Notes: a model not told the origin generated them from the sequence alone. Positions 51,839 to 60,803 are shown, numbered from the stretch's first letter. The stretch is 64,000 nucleotides of DNA from Streptomyces sp. MUM 2J (GCF_022414535.1 NZ_JADWYM010000012.1:62001-126000); one strand, 5' to 3'. Numbers and translations are program-made.

Positions 51839-52228
51839 CTCGCGGTACGGACGGGCGGGCTGGAGGCGGGTATCGCCCTTCATCTGGTCAACAACCTGGC
51901 CGGCATGGGCATCGCCGCCGCGATCGCCGGGGCGCTGGAGCCGGACGGGACAGCCGCCGACATGGGCTGGGCGGAAGCGGCCGTCGACATCCCGACGGTG
52001 CTGCTGTACGCCGCCGCCGTCCTGTGGTGGGCCCGGCGCCGCCGCCTCCGCGCGACGAGCCCCGCCGTCCCCGGGACCGCGGTGCCCGACGTGCGGCGGG
52101 CCGCGTGGCCGGCGGTTGCGGGCGTCCCGGCGTACGGGCCGCCCGCTCCGGGTCCGGCCGGTTCCGGCATGGGCGCGCCGCTTCCGGGACCCGGCACGCC
52201 GCCGGGTTCCGCAAACGCGTCGCGGTGA
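51839..52228 (+). pseudogene. Truncated CPBP-family intramembrane protease
   Basis: The frame reads VLAVRTGGLEAGIALHLVNN, then a hydrophobic helix VDIPTVLLYAAAVLWWARRRR and a Pro/Gly-rich tail. The GGLEAGIALHxxNN motif is the last conserved box of CPBP (CAAX-type) membrane proteases. The earlier boxes (the EExxR motif and four to six helices) are absent and no proper start exists upstream, so this is the 3' remnant of a lost gene. An ATG at 51905 could still give a 107-residue peptide. Confidence 0.6.
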
Positions 52229-52297
52229 GCCCGGCGCCGCCTGCCCGGGCACGGCCCCGCTTCGGGCGGTGCGGGTCCGCTCGCCGACGGTGAACGA

Positions 52298-52338
52298 GGT
52301 GCACCGCCCGGCCCCTGAGCGGGCTCGGGCGGTGCACC
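52298..52338 (-). terminator. Terminator after pyruvate carboxylase
   Basis: Perfect 13-bp arms GGTGCACCGCCCG (52298-52310) and CGGGCGGTGCACC (52326-52338) enclose a 15-base loop that can itself pair (GCCC/GGGC). It lies 15 bases past the stop on the minus strand. Confidence 0.85.
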
Positions 52339-52353
52339 GGTTCCGGGTCGGAT

Positions 52354-55300
52354 TCAGGCGAGCTGGACGAGCAGGTCGCCGCCCTCCACCTGCTGGATAC
52401 GGCTGATGGCGAGCCGGGACACCGTGCCGGCCTTCGGGGCCGTGATGGTGGCCTCCATCTTCATCGCCTCGATGGTGGCCACCGTGGCACCGGCGTCGAC
52501 CTGGTCGCCCTCGGCGACCGCGAGGGTGACCACGCCGGCGAACGGGGCGGCGACGTGGTTGGGGTCGGCCCGGTCGGCCTTCTCGGTGGCCGGGATGTCG
52601 GAGGCCGCGGCGCGGTCGCGGACCTGGATGGGCCGCAGCTGGCCGTTGAGGGTGGACATCACGGTCCGCATACCGCGCTCGTCGGCCTCGCCGATGGCCT
52701 GCAGGTCGATCAGCAGCCGGACACCGGGCTCCAGGTCGACGGTGTACTCCTTGCCCGGGCGCAGCCCGAAGAAGAAGTCCTTGCTGTCCAGCACGCTGGT
52801 GTCGCCGTAGGCCTGCCGGTGCGTGTCGAACTCGCGTGTCGGTCCGGGGAAAAGCAGCCGGTTGAGCGTCGACCGCCGCTCCTTCTCCAGCCCCTCGCGG
52901 TCCTCGTCGGTCAGCTCCGGCACCGCCTTCCCCTCGGCCCTGCCCCGCAGCGCCCGCGTGCGGAACGGCTCCGGCCAGCCGCCGGGCGGGGTGCCCAGTT
53001 CGCCGCGGAGGAAGCCGATGACGGAGTCCGGGATGTCGAAGCGGCCCGGCTCCGCCTCGAAGTCCTCGGGTGCCACGCCCGCGCCGACCAGGTGCAGGGC
53101 CAGGTCGCCGACGACCTTGGAGGACGGCGTGACCTTGACCAGGCGGCCCAGCATGCGGTCGGCGGCCGCGTACATCGCCTCGATCTCCTCGAACCGGTCG
53201 CCCAGGCCCAGCGCGATGGCCTGGGTGCGCAGGTTGGAGAGCTGTCCGCCGGGGATCTCGTGGTGGTAGACCCGCCCGGTGGGCGAGGCAAGGCCGGCCT
53301 CGAAGGGGGCGTAGACCTTGCGCACGCTCTCCCAGTACGGCTCCAGGTCACCGACGGCCTGCAGGTCGAGGCCGGTGGGCCGGGCGGAGTGGTCGGTGGC
53401 GGCCACGAGCGCCGACAGCGACGGCTGCGAGGTGGTGCCGGCCATCGACGCGACCGCGCCGTCGACCGCGTCGGCGCCGGCCTGGACGGCGGCCAGATAG
53501 GTGGCGAGCTGACCGCCGGCGGTGTCGTGGGTGTGCAGATGGACGGGCAGGTCGAACTCGCGGCGCAGCGCCGAGACCAGGGTCGCGGCGGCCGGGGCGC
53601 GCAGCAGACCCGCCATGTCCTTCACGGCCAGGACGTGGGCGCCGGCGTCGACGATCCGCTCGGCCAGGCGCAGGTAGTAGTCGAGGGTGTAGAGCTGTTC
53701 GGACGGGTCGGACAGGTCGGAGGTGTAGCACAGGGCCACCTCGGCGACGGCGGTGCCGGTCTCCCGTACGGCCTCGATGGCGGGCCGCATCTGGTCGACG
53801 TCGTTGAGGGCGTCGAAGATGCGGAAGATGTCGATGCCGGTGGCGGCGGCCTCGTGCACGAAGGCGTCGGTGACCTCCGTGGGATACGGCGTGTAGCCGA
53901 CGGTGTTGCGTCCGCGCAGCAGCATCTGGAGGCAGATGTTGGGGGCCGCCTCACGCAGGGCGGCCAGGCGTTCCCACGGGTCCTCGGCGAGGAACCGCAG
54001 GGCGACGTCGTAGGTGGCGCCGCCCCAGCACTCCAGGGACAGCAGCTGCGGCAGGGTGCGGGCGACGACAGGGGCGACGGCCAGCATGTCCTTGGTGCGC
54101 ACGCGGGTCGCGAGCAGCGACTGGTGGGCGTCGCGGAAGGTGGTGTCGGTGACGCCGATCGTGGGCGACTCGCGCAGCCAACGGGCGAAGCCCTCCGGGC
54201 CGAGTTCGGCGAGGCGCTGCCGGGAGCCCGCGGGCACGTCCCCGGCGGGCAGCGGCGGCAGCTTGGTCAGCGGGTCGATCAGCTCGGGCCGTTCGCCGTG
54301 CGGCTTGTTCACCGTGACGTCGGCGAGGAAGGTGAGCAGCTTGGTTCCCCGGTCGGCGGAGTGACGGGCCGTCAGGAGGTGGGGGCGATGCTCGATGAAC
54401 GAGGTGGTGACCCGTCCGGCCTGGAAGTCCGGGTCGTCCAGGACGGCCTGGAGGAAGGGGATGTTGGTGGCCACACCCCGGATGCGGAACTCGGCGACCG
54501 CGCGCCGGGCGCGGTTGACCGCGGTGGTGAAGTCGCGGCCCCGGCAGGTCAGTTTGACCAGCATGGAGTCGAAGTGGGCGCTGATCTCGGTGCCCGCGTG
54601 GGTGGTGCCGCCGTCCAGGCGGATGCCGGAGCCGCCGGGCGAGCGGTAGGCGCTGATGCGCCCGGTGTCCGGGCGGAAGCCGTTGGCCGGGTCCTCGGTG
54701 GTGATGCGGCACTGCAGTGCGGCGCCGCGCAGGCGGACGCTGTCCTGGGAGAGACCGAGGTCGGTGAGCGTCTCGCCGGCGGCGATGCGCAGTTGTGCCT
54801 GGACGAGGTCGACATCGGTGACCTCTTCGGTCACGGTGTGCTCGACCTGGATCCGCGGGTTCATCTCGATGAAGACGTGGTTGCCGTCGCGGTCCAGCAG
54901 GAACTCGACGGTGCCCGCGTTGCGGTAGCCGATCCGGCGGGCGAAGCGCACGGCGTCGGCGCAGATGCGGTCGCGCAGGTCCGGGTCGAGGTTCGGGGCC
55001 GGTGCCAGTTCGATGACCTTCTGGTGGCGGCGCTGCACCGAGCAGTCCCGCTCGAACAGGTGGATGACGTCGCCCTGCCCGTCGGCGAGGATCTGCACCT
55101 CGATGTGGCGGGGCTCGACCACGGCCTTCTCCAGGAAGACCGTCGGGTCACCGAAGGCGGACGCCGCCTCACGGGAGGCCGCCTCGATGGCCTCGCGCAG
55201 CTGGGCGGGGTCCTCGACGCGGCGCATGCCGCGACCGCCACCGCCCGCGACGGCCTTGACGAACACGGGGAAGCCGATGCCGTCGGCGGCGCGGACGAGC

Positions 55301-55728
55301 TGGTCCACGTCGGTGGAGGGCTCGGACGAGCCGAGCACGGGGACGCCCGCCTCCCGGGCGGCGGCCACGGCGCGGGCCTTGTTCCCGGTCAGCTCCAGGA
55401 TGTCCGCGCCGGGCCCGACGAAGGTGATGCCCTCCTCCTCGCAGGCGCGCGCCAGCTCGGGGTTCTCGGAGAGGAACCCGTAGCCGGGATAGACGGCGTC
55501 GGCTCCCGCGCGCCGGGCGGCACGGACGATCTCCTCGACGGAGAGGTAGGCCCGCACGGGATGTCCGGGCAGGCCGATTTCGTAGGCCTCATCGGCTTTC
55601 AGCCGGTGCAGCGAGTTGCGGTCCTCGTGCGGGAACACGGCGACGGTTCGCGCGCCCAGCTCATAGCCGGCTCGGAACGCGCGAATCGCGATCTCACCGC
55701 GGTTGGCGACCAGCACCTTGCGGAACAT
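52354..55728 (-). CDS. pyc: Pyruvate carboxylase
   Basis: A 1124-residue biotin enzyme that carboxylates pyruvate to oxaloacetate. It has the full single-chain architecture: biotin carboxylase (residues 1-450, starting RKVLVANRGEIAIRAFRA, with the MNPRIQVEHTVTEE block), carboxyltransferase barrel (about 540-810, TDTTFRDAHQSLLATRVRTKD), allosteric region, and biotinyl domain with Lys1090 in EAMKMEA. ATG at 55728 directly precedes the fold, with AAGGGG upstream. It is monocistronic, closed by a strong terminator. Typical anaplerotic enzyme in streptomycetes. Confidence 0.96.
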   Translation of the reverse strand: MFRKVLVANRGEIAIRAFRAGYELGARTVAVFPHEDRNSLHRLKADEAYEIGLPGHPVRAYLSVEEIVRAARRAGADAVYPGYGFLSENPELARACEEEGITFVGPGADILELTGNKARAVAAAREAGVPVLGSSEPSTDVDQLVRAADGIGFPVFVKAVAGGGGRGMRRVEDPAQLREAIEAASREAASAFGDPTVFLEKAVVEPRHIEVQILADGQGDVIHLFERDCSVQRRHQKVIELAPAPNLDPDLRDRICADAVRFARRIGYRNAGTVEFLLDRDGNHVFIEMNPRIQVEHTVTEEVTDVDLVQAQLRIAAGETLTDLGLSQDSVRLRGAALQCRITTEDPANGFRPDTGRISAYRSPGGSGIRLDGGTTHAGTEISAHFDSMLVKLTCRGRDFTTAVNRARRAVAEFRIRGVATNIPFLQAVLDDPDFQAGRVTTSFIEHRPHLLTARHSADRGTKLLTFLADVTVNKPHGERPELIDPLTKLPPLPAGDVPAGSRQRLAELGPEGFARWLRESPTIGVTDTTFRDAHQSLLATRVRTKDMLAVAPVVARTLPQLLSLECWGGATYDVALRFLAEDPWERLAALREAAPNICLQMLLRGRNTVGYTPYPTEVTDAFVHEAAATGIDIFRIFDALNDVDQMRPAIEAVRETGTAVAEVALCYTSDLSDPSEQLYTLDYYLRLAERIVDAGAHVLAVKDMAGLLRAPAAATLVSALRREFDLPVHLHTHDTAGGQLATYLAAVQAGADAVDGAVASMAGTTSQPSLSALVAATDHSARPTGLDLQAVGDLEPYWESVRKVYAPFEAGLASPTGRVYHHEIPGGQLSNLRTQAIALGLGDRFEEIEAMYAAADRMLGRLVKVTPSSKVVGDLALHLVGAGVAPEDFEAEPGRFDIPDSVIGFLRGELGTPPGGWPEPFRTRALRGRAEGKAVPELTDEDREGLEKERRSTLNRLLFPGPTREFDTHRQAYGDTSVLDSKDFFFGLRPGKEYTVDLEPGVRLLIDLQAIGEADERGMRTVMSTLNGQLRPIQVRDRAAASDIPATEKADRADPNHVAAPFAGVVTLAVAEGDQVDAGATVATIEAMKMEATITAPKAGTVSRLAISRIQQVEGGDLLVQLA

Positions 55729-56125
55729 GTACGACCCCTTCAGCCTGCCGGTGACGCACACCATGGTGTCGGCGACACCTGCGACACGCCATGTGAGCCG
55801 GGCCACTTTCGGCCTGCTCACCCGCCGGCCGCGGGCGTCTGGGCGCCGGCGGGCCCGCTCGCCACGGTCCTCGGTGAGACGGTGCGCGGGCGCGGTCGCC
55901 CCAGGGCAGGCACCCCGTGGGCCGGCCGCACCGGGGATGCGGTGTGGTGCCGGGGGATCGCCCCGTCGGCGCGGGGCGGACGTCGCGGGGCTCGGCGTCG
56001 CCCGCCTCGCCCGGGGTGTGCCCTGCGTGCCCGCGAGGGGCTGGTCGGCGTAGGTGGTCAGGACGACGACGGCGACGTGTGCCCTGCGTGCCCGCGAGGG
56101 GCTGCCACCGCGGGTTCTGCGGGGG
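55729..56125. other. Intergenic region, 397 bases, with a 28-bp direct repeat
   Basis: No gene signal between pyc and the chitosanase. It includes the pyc promoter side and, at 56016-56104, two identical 28-base repeats. An upstream patch near 55959-55984 looks like a degenerate copy. Confidence 0.7.
56016..56104. repeat. Two perfect 28-bp direct repeats, 33 bases apart (CRISPR-like)
   Basis: Copies at 56016-56043 and 56077-56104 are identical and begin GTGTGCCCTGCGTGCCCGCG. Each contains a partial dyad (CCC-GCG ... CGCG-AGGG). Repeat length 28, spacer 33 and period 61 equal those of type I-E CRISPR arrays, whose repeats also have a CCC-GCG/CGC-GGGG stem. No cas gene lies in the window. It could be a remnant array with one spacer or simply a local duplication. 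The identity is visible; the CRISPR reading is a hypothesis. Confidence 0.4.
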
Positions 56126-56968
56126 TCAGCCGATGTGGTAGCTGTCGCCGTACACCCGCCAGTCCAGCGGCGGATCGAGGCGGAGATTCCCCTCGTGGAG
56201 GAAGAGCCGTTGCGCGGTGTCGACGCGGCTGGTGTCGCGGTGGGCCTCCTCCTGCTTCATCGCCCACACCCGTGCGTCGAGGAAGGCGTCGAGGTAGGTC
56301 ACCTCGTCGCCACCTCCGGCCGGGGTTCGGGCGTGGGTCAGGGCCCGGCGGCGGATGCTGCGGAAGCCGGTGCGGTCACCTCCGCCGCCGTGCACGACGA
56401 AGGCGTCGTAGTACGCGAACTGGCCGAGCACGCCGAGTCCGTCGGCCCTGCCCTGCCGGACGGCGGGATCGAAGTAGACCCGGTCGCGCTCGTCGTTCTG
56501 GGCACGCCGGAACCGCCCGTCGAGGGCTGCCCTGCGCCAGTCGCCGGGGAAGCCGGGGTCGAGGCCCTGGTGCGAGTCGGTGCCGTCGACGCGTCGGAGC
56601 GCGGGGAGGTACGCGGCGAGCGGGTTGCCGGGGGCCCGGTCGGTGTAGAGCCCGACGAGGTCGAGCATGTCGCCGGTGCCGGAGCAGAAGCCGATGATGC
56701 CGGCGGTGTAGCCGCGGCCGTCGCCGATGTCCTCGATGTACCGGTACTGGGCCTTCCAGTCGAGCGAGGAGTTCTCCGCGCTCGACACGAGTTGTATGGC
56801 GATCTCCTTCTTCGCCGGGTCGTCGAGCCCGGGTGCTCCGGGGGCCGGTGCGGCCAGGGCCCGGCCCGTGCCGGCCATCGGGGCGCAGGCCACGACCGCG
56901 AGCAGGGCGAGGGCCGTTCGGCGCGAGGCGTCCGGGCGCGGTGACGTCGTGCGGCGTTGATGCGTCAC
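56126..56968 (-). CDS. Secreted chitosanase (GH46)
   Basis: A 280-residue exported enzyme that cleaves chitosan. The leader has twin arginines (SRRTALALLAVVACA) and ends near ALAAPAPG; Tat export is known for Streptomyces chitosanases. In the mature enzyme the proton-donor Glu lies in SSAENSS and the nucleophile Asp in YIEDIGDGRGYTAGIIGF, with LPALRRVDGTDSHQGL and DAFLDARVWAMKQE also typical. GTG at 56968 (GGAG five bases upstream) is preferred; a GTG at 57016 would start inside the promoter palindrome. Confidence 0.93.
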   Translation of the reverse strand: MTHQRRTTSPRPDASRRTALALLAVVACAPMAGTGRALAAPAPGAPGLDDPAKKEIAIQLVSSAENSSLDWKAQYRYIEDIGDGRGYTAGIIGFCSGTGDMLDLVGLYTDRAPGNPLAAYLPALRRVDGTDSHQGLDPGFPGDWRRAALDGRFRRAQNDERDRVYFDPAVRQGRADGLGVLGQFAYYDAFVVHGGGGDRTGFRSIRRRALTHARTPAGGGDEVTYLDAFLDARVWAMKQEEAHRDTSRVDTAQRLFLHEGNLRLDPPLDWRVYGDSYHIG

Positions 56969-57015
56969 GGGGACTCCGGGTGCGGTGGGGGTGGGGGAGC
57001 TGGTCCGTACCTGCA

Positions 57016-57038
57016 CTGGCAGAGGAATTTCCTACCAG
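57016..57038. promoter_or_regulatory. Palindrome at the chitosanase promoter
   Basis: AGGAATTTCCT (57023-57033) is a perfect dyad inside a longer imperfect one whose ends CTGG/CCAG also pair. It is about 50 bases upstream of the chosen chitosanase start. Streptomyces chitosanase genes are known to be repressed by the ROK-family protein CsnR at a palindromic operator, so this is a candidate site. Confidence 0.5.
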
Positions 57039-57093
57039 TTGCCGGACGAGGTCGGCGCCCACCACGCCCGACGTCTGGTATCGAACACAAGGA

Positions 57094-57117
57094 CAGCGCG
57101 CCGGGTACGGCGCGCTG
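57094..57117 (-). terminator. Terminator after the SHOCT protein gene
   Basis: CAGCGCGCCG (57094-57103) and CGGCGCGCTG (57108-57117) form a perfect 10-bp stem with a GGTA loop, 36 bases past the stop on the minus strand. Confidence 0.7.
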
Positions 57118-57152
57118 CCCCTCTCCCCCGTCCCTGGTTTCCTCGCCGCCGG

Positions 57153-57608
57153 TCAGGTTCCGGTGCCGGCCGCGGCCCCACCCCCGGCCGACGGACCGGC
57201 GTTGCCGAGCACGAGGTCCTTGGCTCGGCGGAACTCCTCCTCCGAGATGTCCCCGCGGTTGCGCAACTCGGACAGCCGCGCGAGTTCGTCGACGCTGCCG
57301 CCGCCGCCCGCCGTGTCACGGACGTAGCGGTCGAACGCCTCCTGCTGCGCGCGTGCGTGAGCCACCTCGCGGCCGCCCATGTTCCTGCCCCGGGCGATGA
57401 GGTAGACGAACACGCCGAGGAACGGCAGCACGATGACGAAGACCAGCCAGCCTGCCTTGCCCCAGCCGCCCAGTTCGTCGTCCCGGAAGATGTCCAGGAC
57501 GACCCGGAAGAGCAGGATGAACCACATGATCCACACGAAGAACCAGAGCATGGTCCAGAACATGCTCAGCAGGGGGTAGTCGTAGGCGAGGTACATCTGT
57601 GTGCTCAT
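57153..57608 (-). CDS. Membrane protein with PLD-nuclease N-terminal-like and SHOCT domains
   Basis: A 151-residue protein with two membrane helices (MFWTMLWFFVWIMWFILLF and AGWLVFVIVLPFLGVFVYLI). A charged loop leads to a C-terminal SHOCT motif, DELARLSELRNRGDISEEEF, near residues 107-126. The two-helix part matches the PLDc_N family. SHOCT segments are thought to mediate oligomerisation. The function is unknown; such proteins are common stress-linked membrane components in actinobacteria. Confidence 0.85.
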   Translation of the reverse strand: MSTQMYLAYDYPLLSMFWTMLWFFVWIMWFILLFRVVLDIFRDDELGGWGKAGWLVFVIVLPFLGVFVYLIARGRNMGGREVAHARAQQEAFDRYVRDTAGGGGSVDELARLSELRNRGDISEEEFRRAKDLVLGNAGPSAGGGAAAGTGT

Positions 57609-57929
57609 TTCGCATCTCCGTCCCGGGTGGGTGCCCGAGTGCGAGTCCCGACTGCCTTCAGGGTGCGCACAACCGCGCCGGAGCGCTTCACCCCGGGTGG
57701 GTGAGGTTTCCGCCCCGGGGGGCGGAGGCCACCGGCGCCGCGCGCTGCCAGGGCGGTGGGGCGTAAGGTCTGCGGACCCGTGCGCCGAGGGTGCCGGACC
57801 CGCACGGGGTCCGGTCCTGCGGTCGGGGCGCCGGGGCCGCGCCGACCGGGGGTGCCGATCCCGGCCGCCCTCGCCCGCACCCGGTGCGAGCAGGGGCCGT
57901 GCGGCCGGGGCCGGTGCCGGGTGTGTGCC
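57609..57929. other. Intergenic region, 321 bases
   Basis: No gene. It contains a perfect 8-bp GC stem TCCGCCCC/GGGGCGGA (57709-57726). It separates two minus-strand membrane protein genes and should carry the SHOCT gene promoter. Confidence 0.6.
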
Positions 57930-58589
57930 TCACACCGCCCTGGGCGTGCCGGGCGGCGAGCCGGGATCGGCGCGGCGCAGTGCCGCACGCCAGACGAGGG
58001 CGACGACCAGCTCCACCAGTCCGAGCAGCACCAGCCACAGGCCGAGCAACCGGGTCAGGGCGAACGCCGACTCGAGGGGCAGGGCCAGCACCACGATCCC
58101 GGCGACGATGCCCAGGACCGCGGCGCCCATCAGGATGCCGCGGTGCGGCAGGTCCTTCGCGGCGACGGCCGTGTAGGCGGTCAGCATGCCCGTCACCAGC
58201 CAGAGGACGCCGACGATCAGGGAGAGCACGGCGATCGTCTGCAGGGGGTGGCGCAGGCACAGCACACCGGCCACCACGTACAGCACCGCGACCAGCACCG
58301 CCGTGGCGCGCTCGCCGTGCTCCCGGGCGAAGGCGGAGACGAACCGGAAGGCGCCCGTCACGAGCAGGTACAGCCCGATGAGCACCGCCAGGACGTGCAG
58401 GGTCTCGTCCGGCCAGGCCAGCACGATGACGCCCGGCACCAGCGTGGCCAGCGCCGAGCCCAGCAGCCAGGTCCACGAGCCGCCGAGCCGGGCCAACTGC
58501 TGTTCGGGGCCGGTGTCCGGGGTGGCCTCCGCCCCGCCGCCCTCGGCTTCGGGTCCGGTGCGCTGCCCCGGACCACGGGACACGGTCAT
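57930..58589 (-). CDS. HdeD-family membrane protein
   Basis: A 219-residue membrane protein with six regularly spaced hydrophobic helices, in the paired-repeat style of HdeD (for example VLAVLIGLYLLVTGAFRFVSA and LLGLWLVLLGLVELVVALVW). HdeD proteins are linked to acid resistance in enterobacteria; their role in Streptomyces is unknown. The ATG at 58589 is preceded by GGAGGTGG. A hydrophilic Gly/Glu-rich lead of about 35 residues precedes the first helix. It is divergent from the channel gene. Confidence 0.85.
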   Translation of the reverse strand: MTVSRGPGQRTGPEAEGGGAEATPDTGPEQQLARLGGSWTWLLGSALATLVPGVIVLAWPDETLHVLAVLIGLYLLVTGAFRFVSAFAREHGERATAVLVAVLYVVAGVLCLRHPLQTIAVLSLIVGVLWLVTGMLTAYTAVAAKDLPHRGILMGAAVLGIVAGIVVLALPLESAFALTRLLGLWLVLLGLVELVVALVWRAALRRADPGSPPGTPRAV

Positions 58590-58782
58590 GGCTCCACCTC
58601 CGGGCTGCGGACGGCCACCGGCCGGACCACCGTCGCGACGGTCCACCGGGCCCACACCCGGTCAGCGTCCCGCGCGACGCCGCGCGGCGGGTCACCCGTG
58701 GCGGGTGATCCGCCGGACGGGCGGGAACGGTGGGCTGGACTGGGCAGGGTCCGCCGGACGCGGAGGGAGGACGTGCCACGCC

Positions 58783-59397
58783 ATGACCGATCCGGCATCC
58801 CGTGCGGAGGGCACCGGGGAAGAAGGCTCCCGGCCGGACACGGCCGACCGTTCCGGCCGGCTGGCGGCGGCCGTGGCGCTGACGCGACCCGGCCTCTTCA
58901 CGGTCGGCCTCGTCACCGCCTACTACCTGCTGCCCCTCGACGGGGGCCTCACGGGCGGGAGCATCGCGGGGCTGGTGTGCGGACTGCTCGCCGTCACCAC
59001 CGTCTTCGTCTGGGAGGTGCGGACCATCGTCCGCTCGTCCCACCCACGGCTCCAGGCCGTCGAGGCCCTGGCGGTCACCGTGGCGCTGTACCTGATCCTC
59101 TTCGCCAGCGCCTACCACCTGCTGGACCGCTCCGCGCCGGACACCTTCAGCGAACCGCTGACCCGGACCGACGCGCTCTACTACACGCTGACCACGTTCG
59201 CCACCGTCGGGTTCGGTGACATCACCGCCCGCTCCCAGACGGGGCGGGTACTGACGATGCTGCAGATGACCGGCGGACTGATCCTCGCCGGAGTCGCCGC
59301 CCGGATCCTCACGCACGCCGTGCAGACGGGGCTGCGGCGGCAGGGAAGGCAGCCGCCGGAACCCGGCGACGGCCGGGATGCGGAGGCTCGACCATGA
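58783..59397 (+). CDS. Two-helix potassium channel protein
   Basis: A 204-residue membrane protein. The pore signature TTFATVGFGDITARS contains the potassium selectivity filter TVGFGD, between hydrophobic segments (VTVALYLILFASAYHLL and LTMLQMTGGLILAGVAARIL). Two further helices precede it. There is no regulatory RCK domain; the Arg/Gln-rich tail is short. The ATG at 58783 is preceded by GGAGGGAGG at a rather long distance. The stop overlaps the DUF2252 ATG. Confidence 0.88.
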   Translation: MTDPASRAEGTGEEGSRPDTADRSGRLAAAVALTRPGLFTVGLVTAYYLLPLDGGLTGGSIAGLVCGLLAVTTVFVWEVRTIVRSSHPRLQAVEALAVTVALYLILFASAYHLLDRSAPDTFSEPLTRTDALYYTLTTFATVGFGDITARSQTGRVLTMLQMTGGLILAGVAARILTHAVQTGLRRQGRQPPEPGDGRDAEARP

Positions 59398-60803
59398 CGA
59401 CACCGACCACCCCGACGACCTCGCTGTCCCCGGCCGAGCGGGCCGCGTACGGCAGGAGCGCCCGTCAACGCGTCCCCCGTTCCGCGCACGGCCGGTTCGC
59501 GCCGGGCACGGACCGGTTCGACCCGGTCGACGTGGTCGAACGCCAGTCGGCCACCCGCGTGCCGGAACTGGTCCCGATCCGCTACGGACGCATGCTCGAA
59601 TCCCCGTTCCGGTTCTACCGGGGCGCTGCCGCGATCATGGCGGCGGACCTGGGGCGGCTGCCGGACACCGGGCTGACGGTACAGCTCTGCGGAGACGCCC
59701 ACCTGTTGAACTTCCGGCTGCTGGCCTCCCCCGAACGGCACCTCGTGTTCGACATCAACGACTTCGACGAGACCCTGGCCGGCCCCTTCGAATGGGACGT
59801 CAAACGGCTCGCCGCCAGCTTCGCGATCGCGGGCCGGGCCAACGGATTCTCCGTCGGGGAGCAGGACGACGCCGTACGGGCATGCGTGGGGGCCTACCGG
59901 GCGCGTATGCGGAAGCTCGCCGGGATGCGCACGCTGGACGTGTGGTACGCGCAGGACGACATGGACCGGATACGTGAGCTGCAGAGGTCGTCGATCAGCA
60001 AGGAGGCCAGGCGCCGCGCCGCCCGGGCGTCGTCCCGGGCCCGGACGCGCACCGGACTGCAGGCCTTCGCCAAGCTGACCCGGGCCACGCCCGAGGGACG
60101 GCGGATCACACCGGATCCCCCGCTGATCACCCCCCTGCGCGACCTGCTGGCCGACACGTCCCACGACGACCAGGAGAGGGAGCTCAGGACCGTGCTGGAG
60201 CGGTATGCGCGGACCCTGTCGTCCGAACGCAGGCACCTGCTGCACCACTTCCACCTGGTGGACATGGCCCGCAAGGTGGTCGGGGTCGGCAGCGTCGGCA
60301 CACGCTGCTGGATCCTGCTCATGCTCGGCAGGGACGTCGACGACCCCCTGCTGCTCCAGGCCAAGGAGGCGCAGGAGTCGGTGCTGGCGGCGCACACCGG
60401 TGGCGCCCCCTTCGACAACCAGGGCCGCCGGGTGGTGGAGGGACAGCGGCTGATCCAGACCACCAGCGACATCTTCCTGGGCTGGACCCATGTGGTGGGC
60501 CTCGACGGGCGCGGCCGGGACTTCTACGTGCGCCAACTGCGCGACTGGAAGGGCATCGCCCGCCCGGAGACCATGGACGCGGGCCTGCTGGCGCTGTTCG
60601 GGCAGCTGTGCGGGGCGAGCCTGGCCCGGGCCCACGCCCGCTCCGGCGACCCCGTCGCCATCGCGGCCTACCTGGGCGGCGGCGACCGCTTCGACCGGGC
60701 GCTCGGCGACTTCGCTCAGGCCTACGCGGACCTGAACGAGCAGGATTTCCGGGCACTGGCCGGAGCCGCCCGATCGGGCCGGGTCCACGCGGCCGAACAG
60801 TGA
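59394..60803 (+). CDS. DUF2252 family protein
   Basis: A 469-residue protein of the DUF2252 family, which has a kinase-like fold by similarity. Conserved parts are the lead RVPRSAHGRFAPGTDRFDPV, then PIRYGRMLESPFRFYRGAA, and QLCGDAHLLNF with DINDFDETLAGPFEWDVKRL, where GDAHxxNF and DxNDFDE resemble aminoglycoside-kinase catalytic and metal motifs. The substrate is unknown. It is coupled to a potassium channel gene by an ATGA overlap, an association worth testing. Confidence 0.87.
   Translation: MTTPTTPTTSLSPAERAAYGRSARQRVPRSAHGRFAPGTDRFDPVDVVERQSATRVPELVPIRYGRMLESPFRFYRGAAAIMAADLGRLPDTGLTVQLCGDAHLLNFRLLASPERHLVFDINDFDETLAGPFEWDVKRLAASFAIAGRANGFSVGEQDDAVRACVGAYRARMRKLAGMRTLDVWYAQDDMDRIRELQRSSISKEARRRAARASSRARTRTGLQAFAKLTRATPEGRRITPDPPLITPLRDLLADTSHDDQERELRTVLERYARTLSSERRHLLHHFHLVDMARKVVGVGSVGTRCWILLMLGRDVDDPLLLQAKEAQESVLAAHTGGAPFDNQGRRVVEGQRLIQTTSDIFLGWTHVVGLDGRGRDFYVRQLRDWKGIARPETMDAGLLALFGQLCGASLARAHARSGDPVAIAAYLGGGDRFDRALGDFAQAYADLNEQDFRALAGAARSGRVHAAEQ

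Noticed and set aside
55959..55984. A third CRISPR-like repeat upstream of the two perfect copies
   Set aside because: Only about half of the aligned bases match, little more than expected in GC-rich DNA; mentioned as possible but not annotated.
52555..56697. A plus-strand open frame of about 1380 codons opposite pyruvate carboxylase
   Set aside because: The minus strand encodes an unmistakable pyruvate carboxylase over the same bases; the plus frame is low-complexity Gly/Val/Arg.
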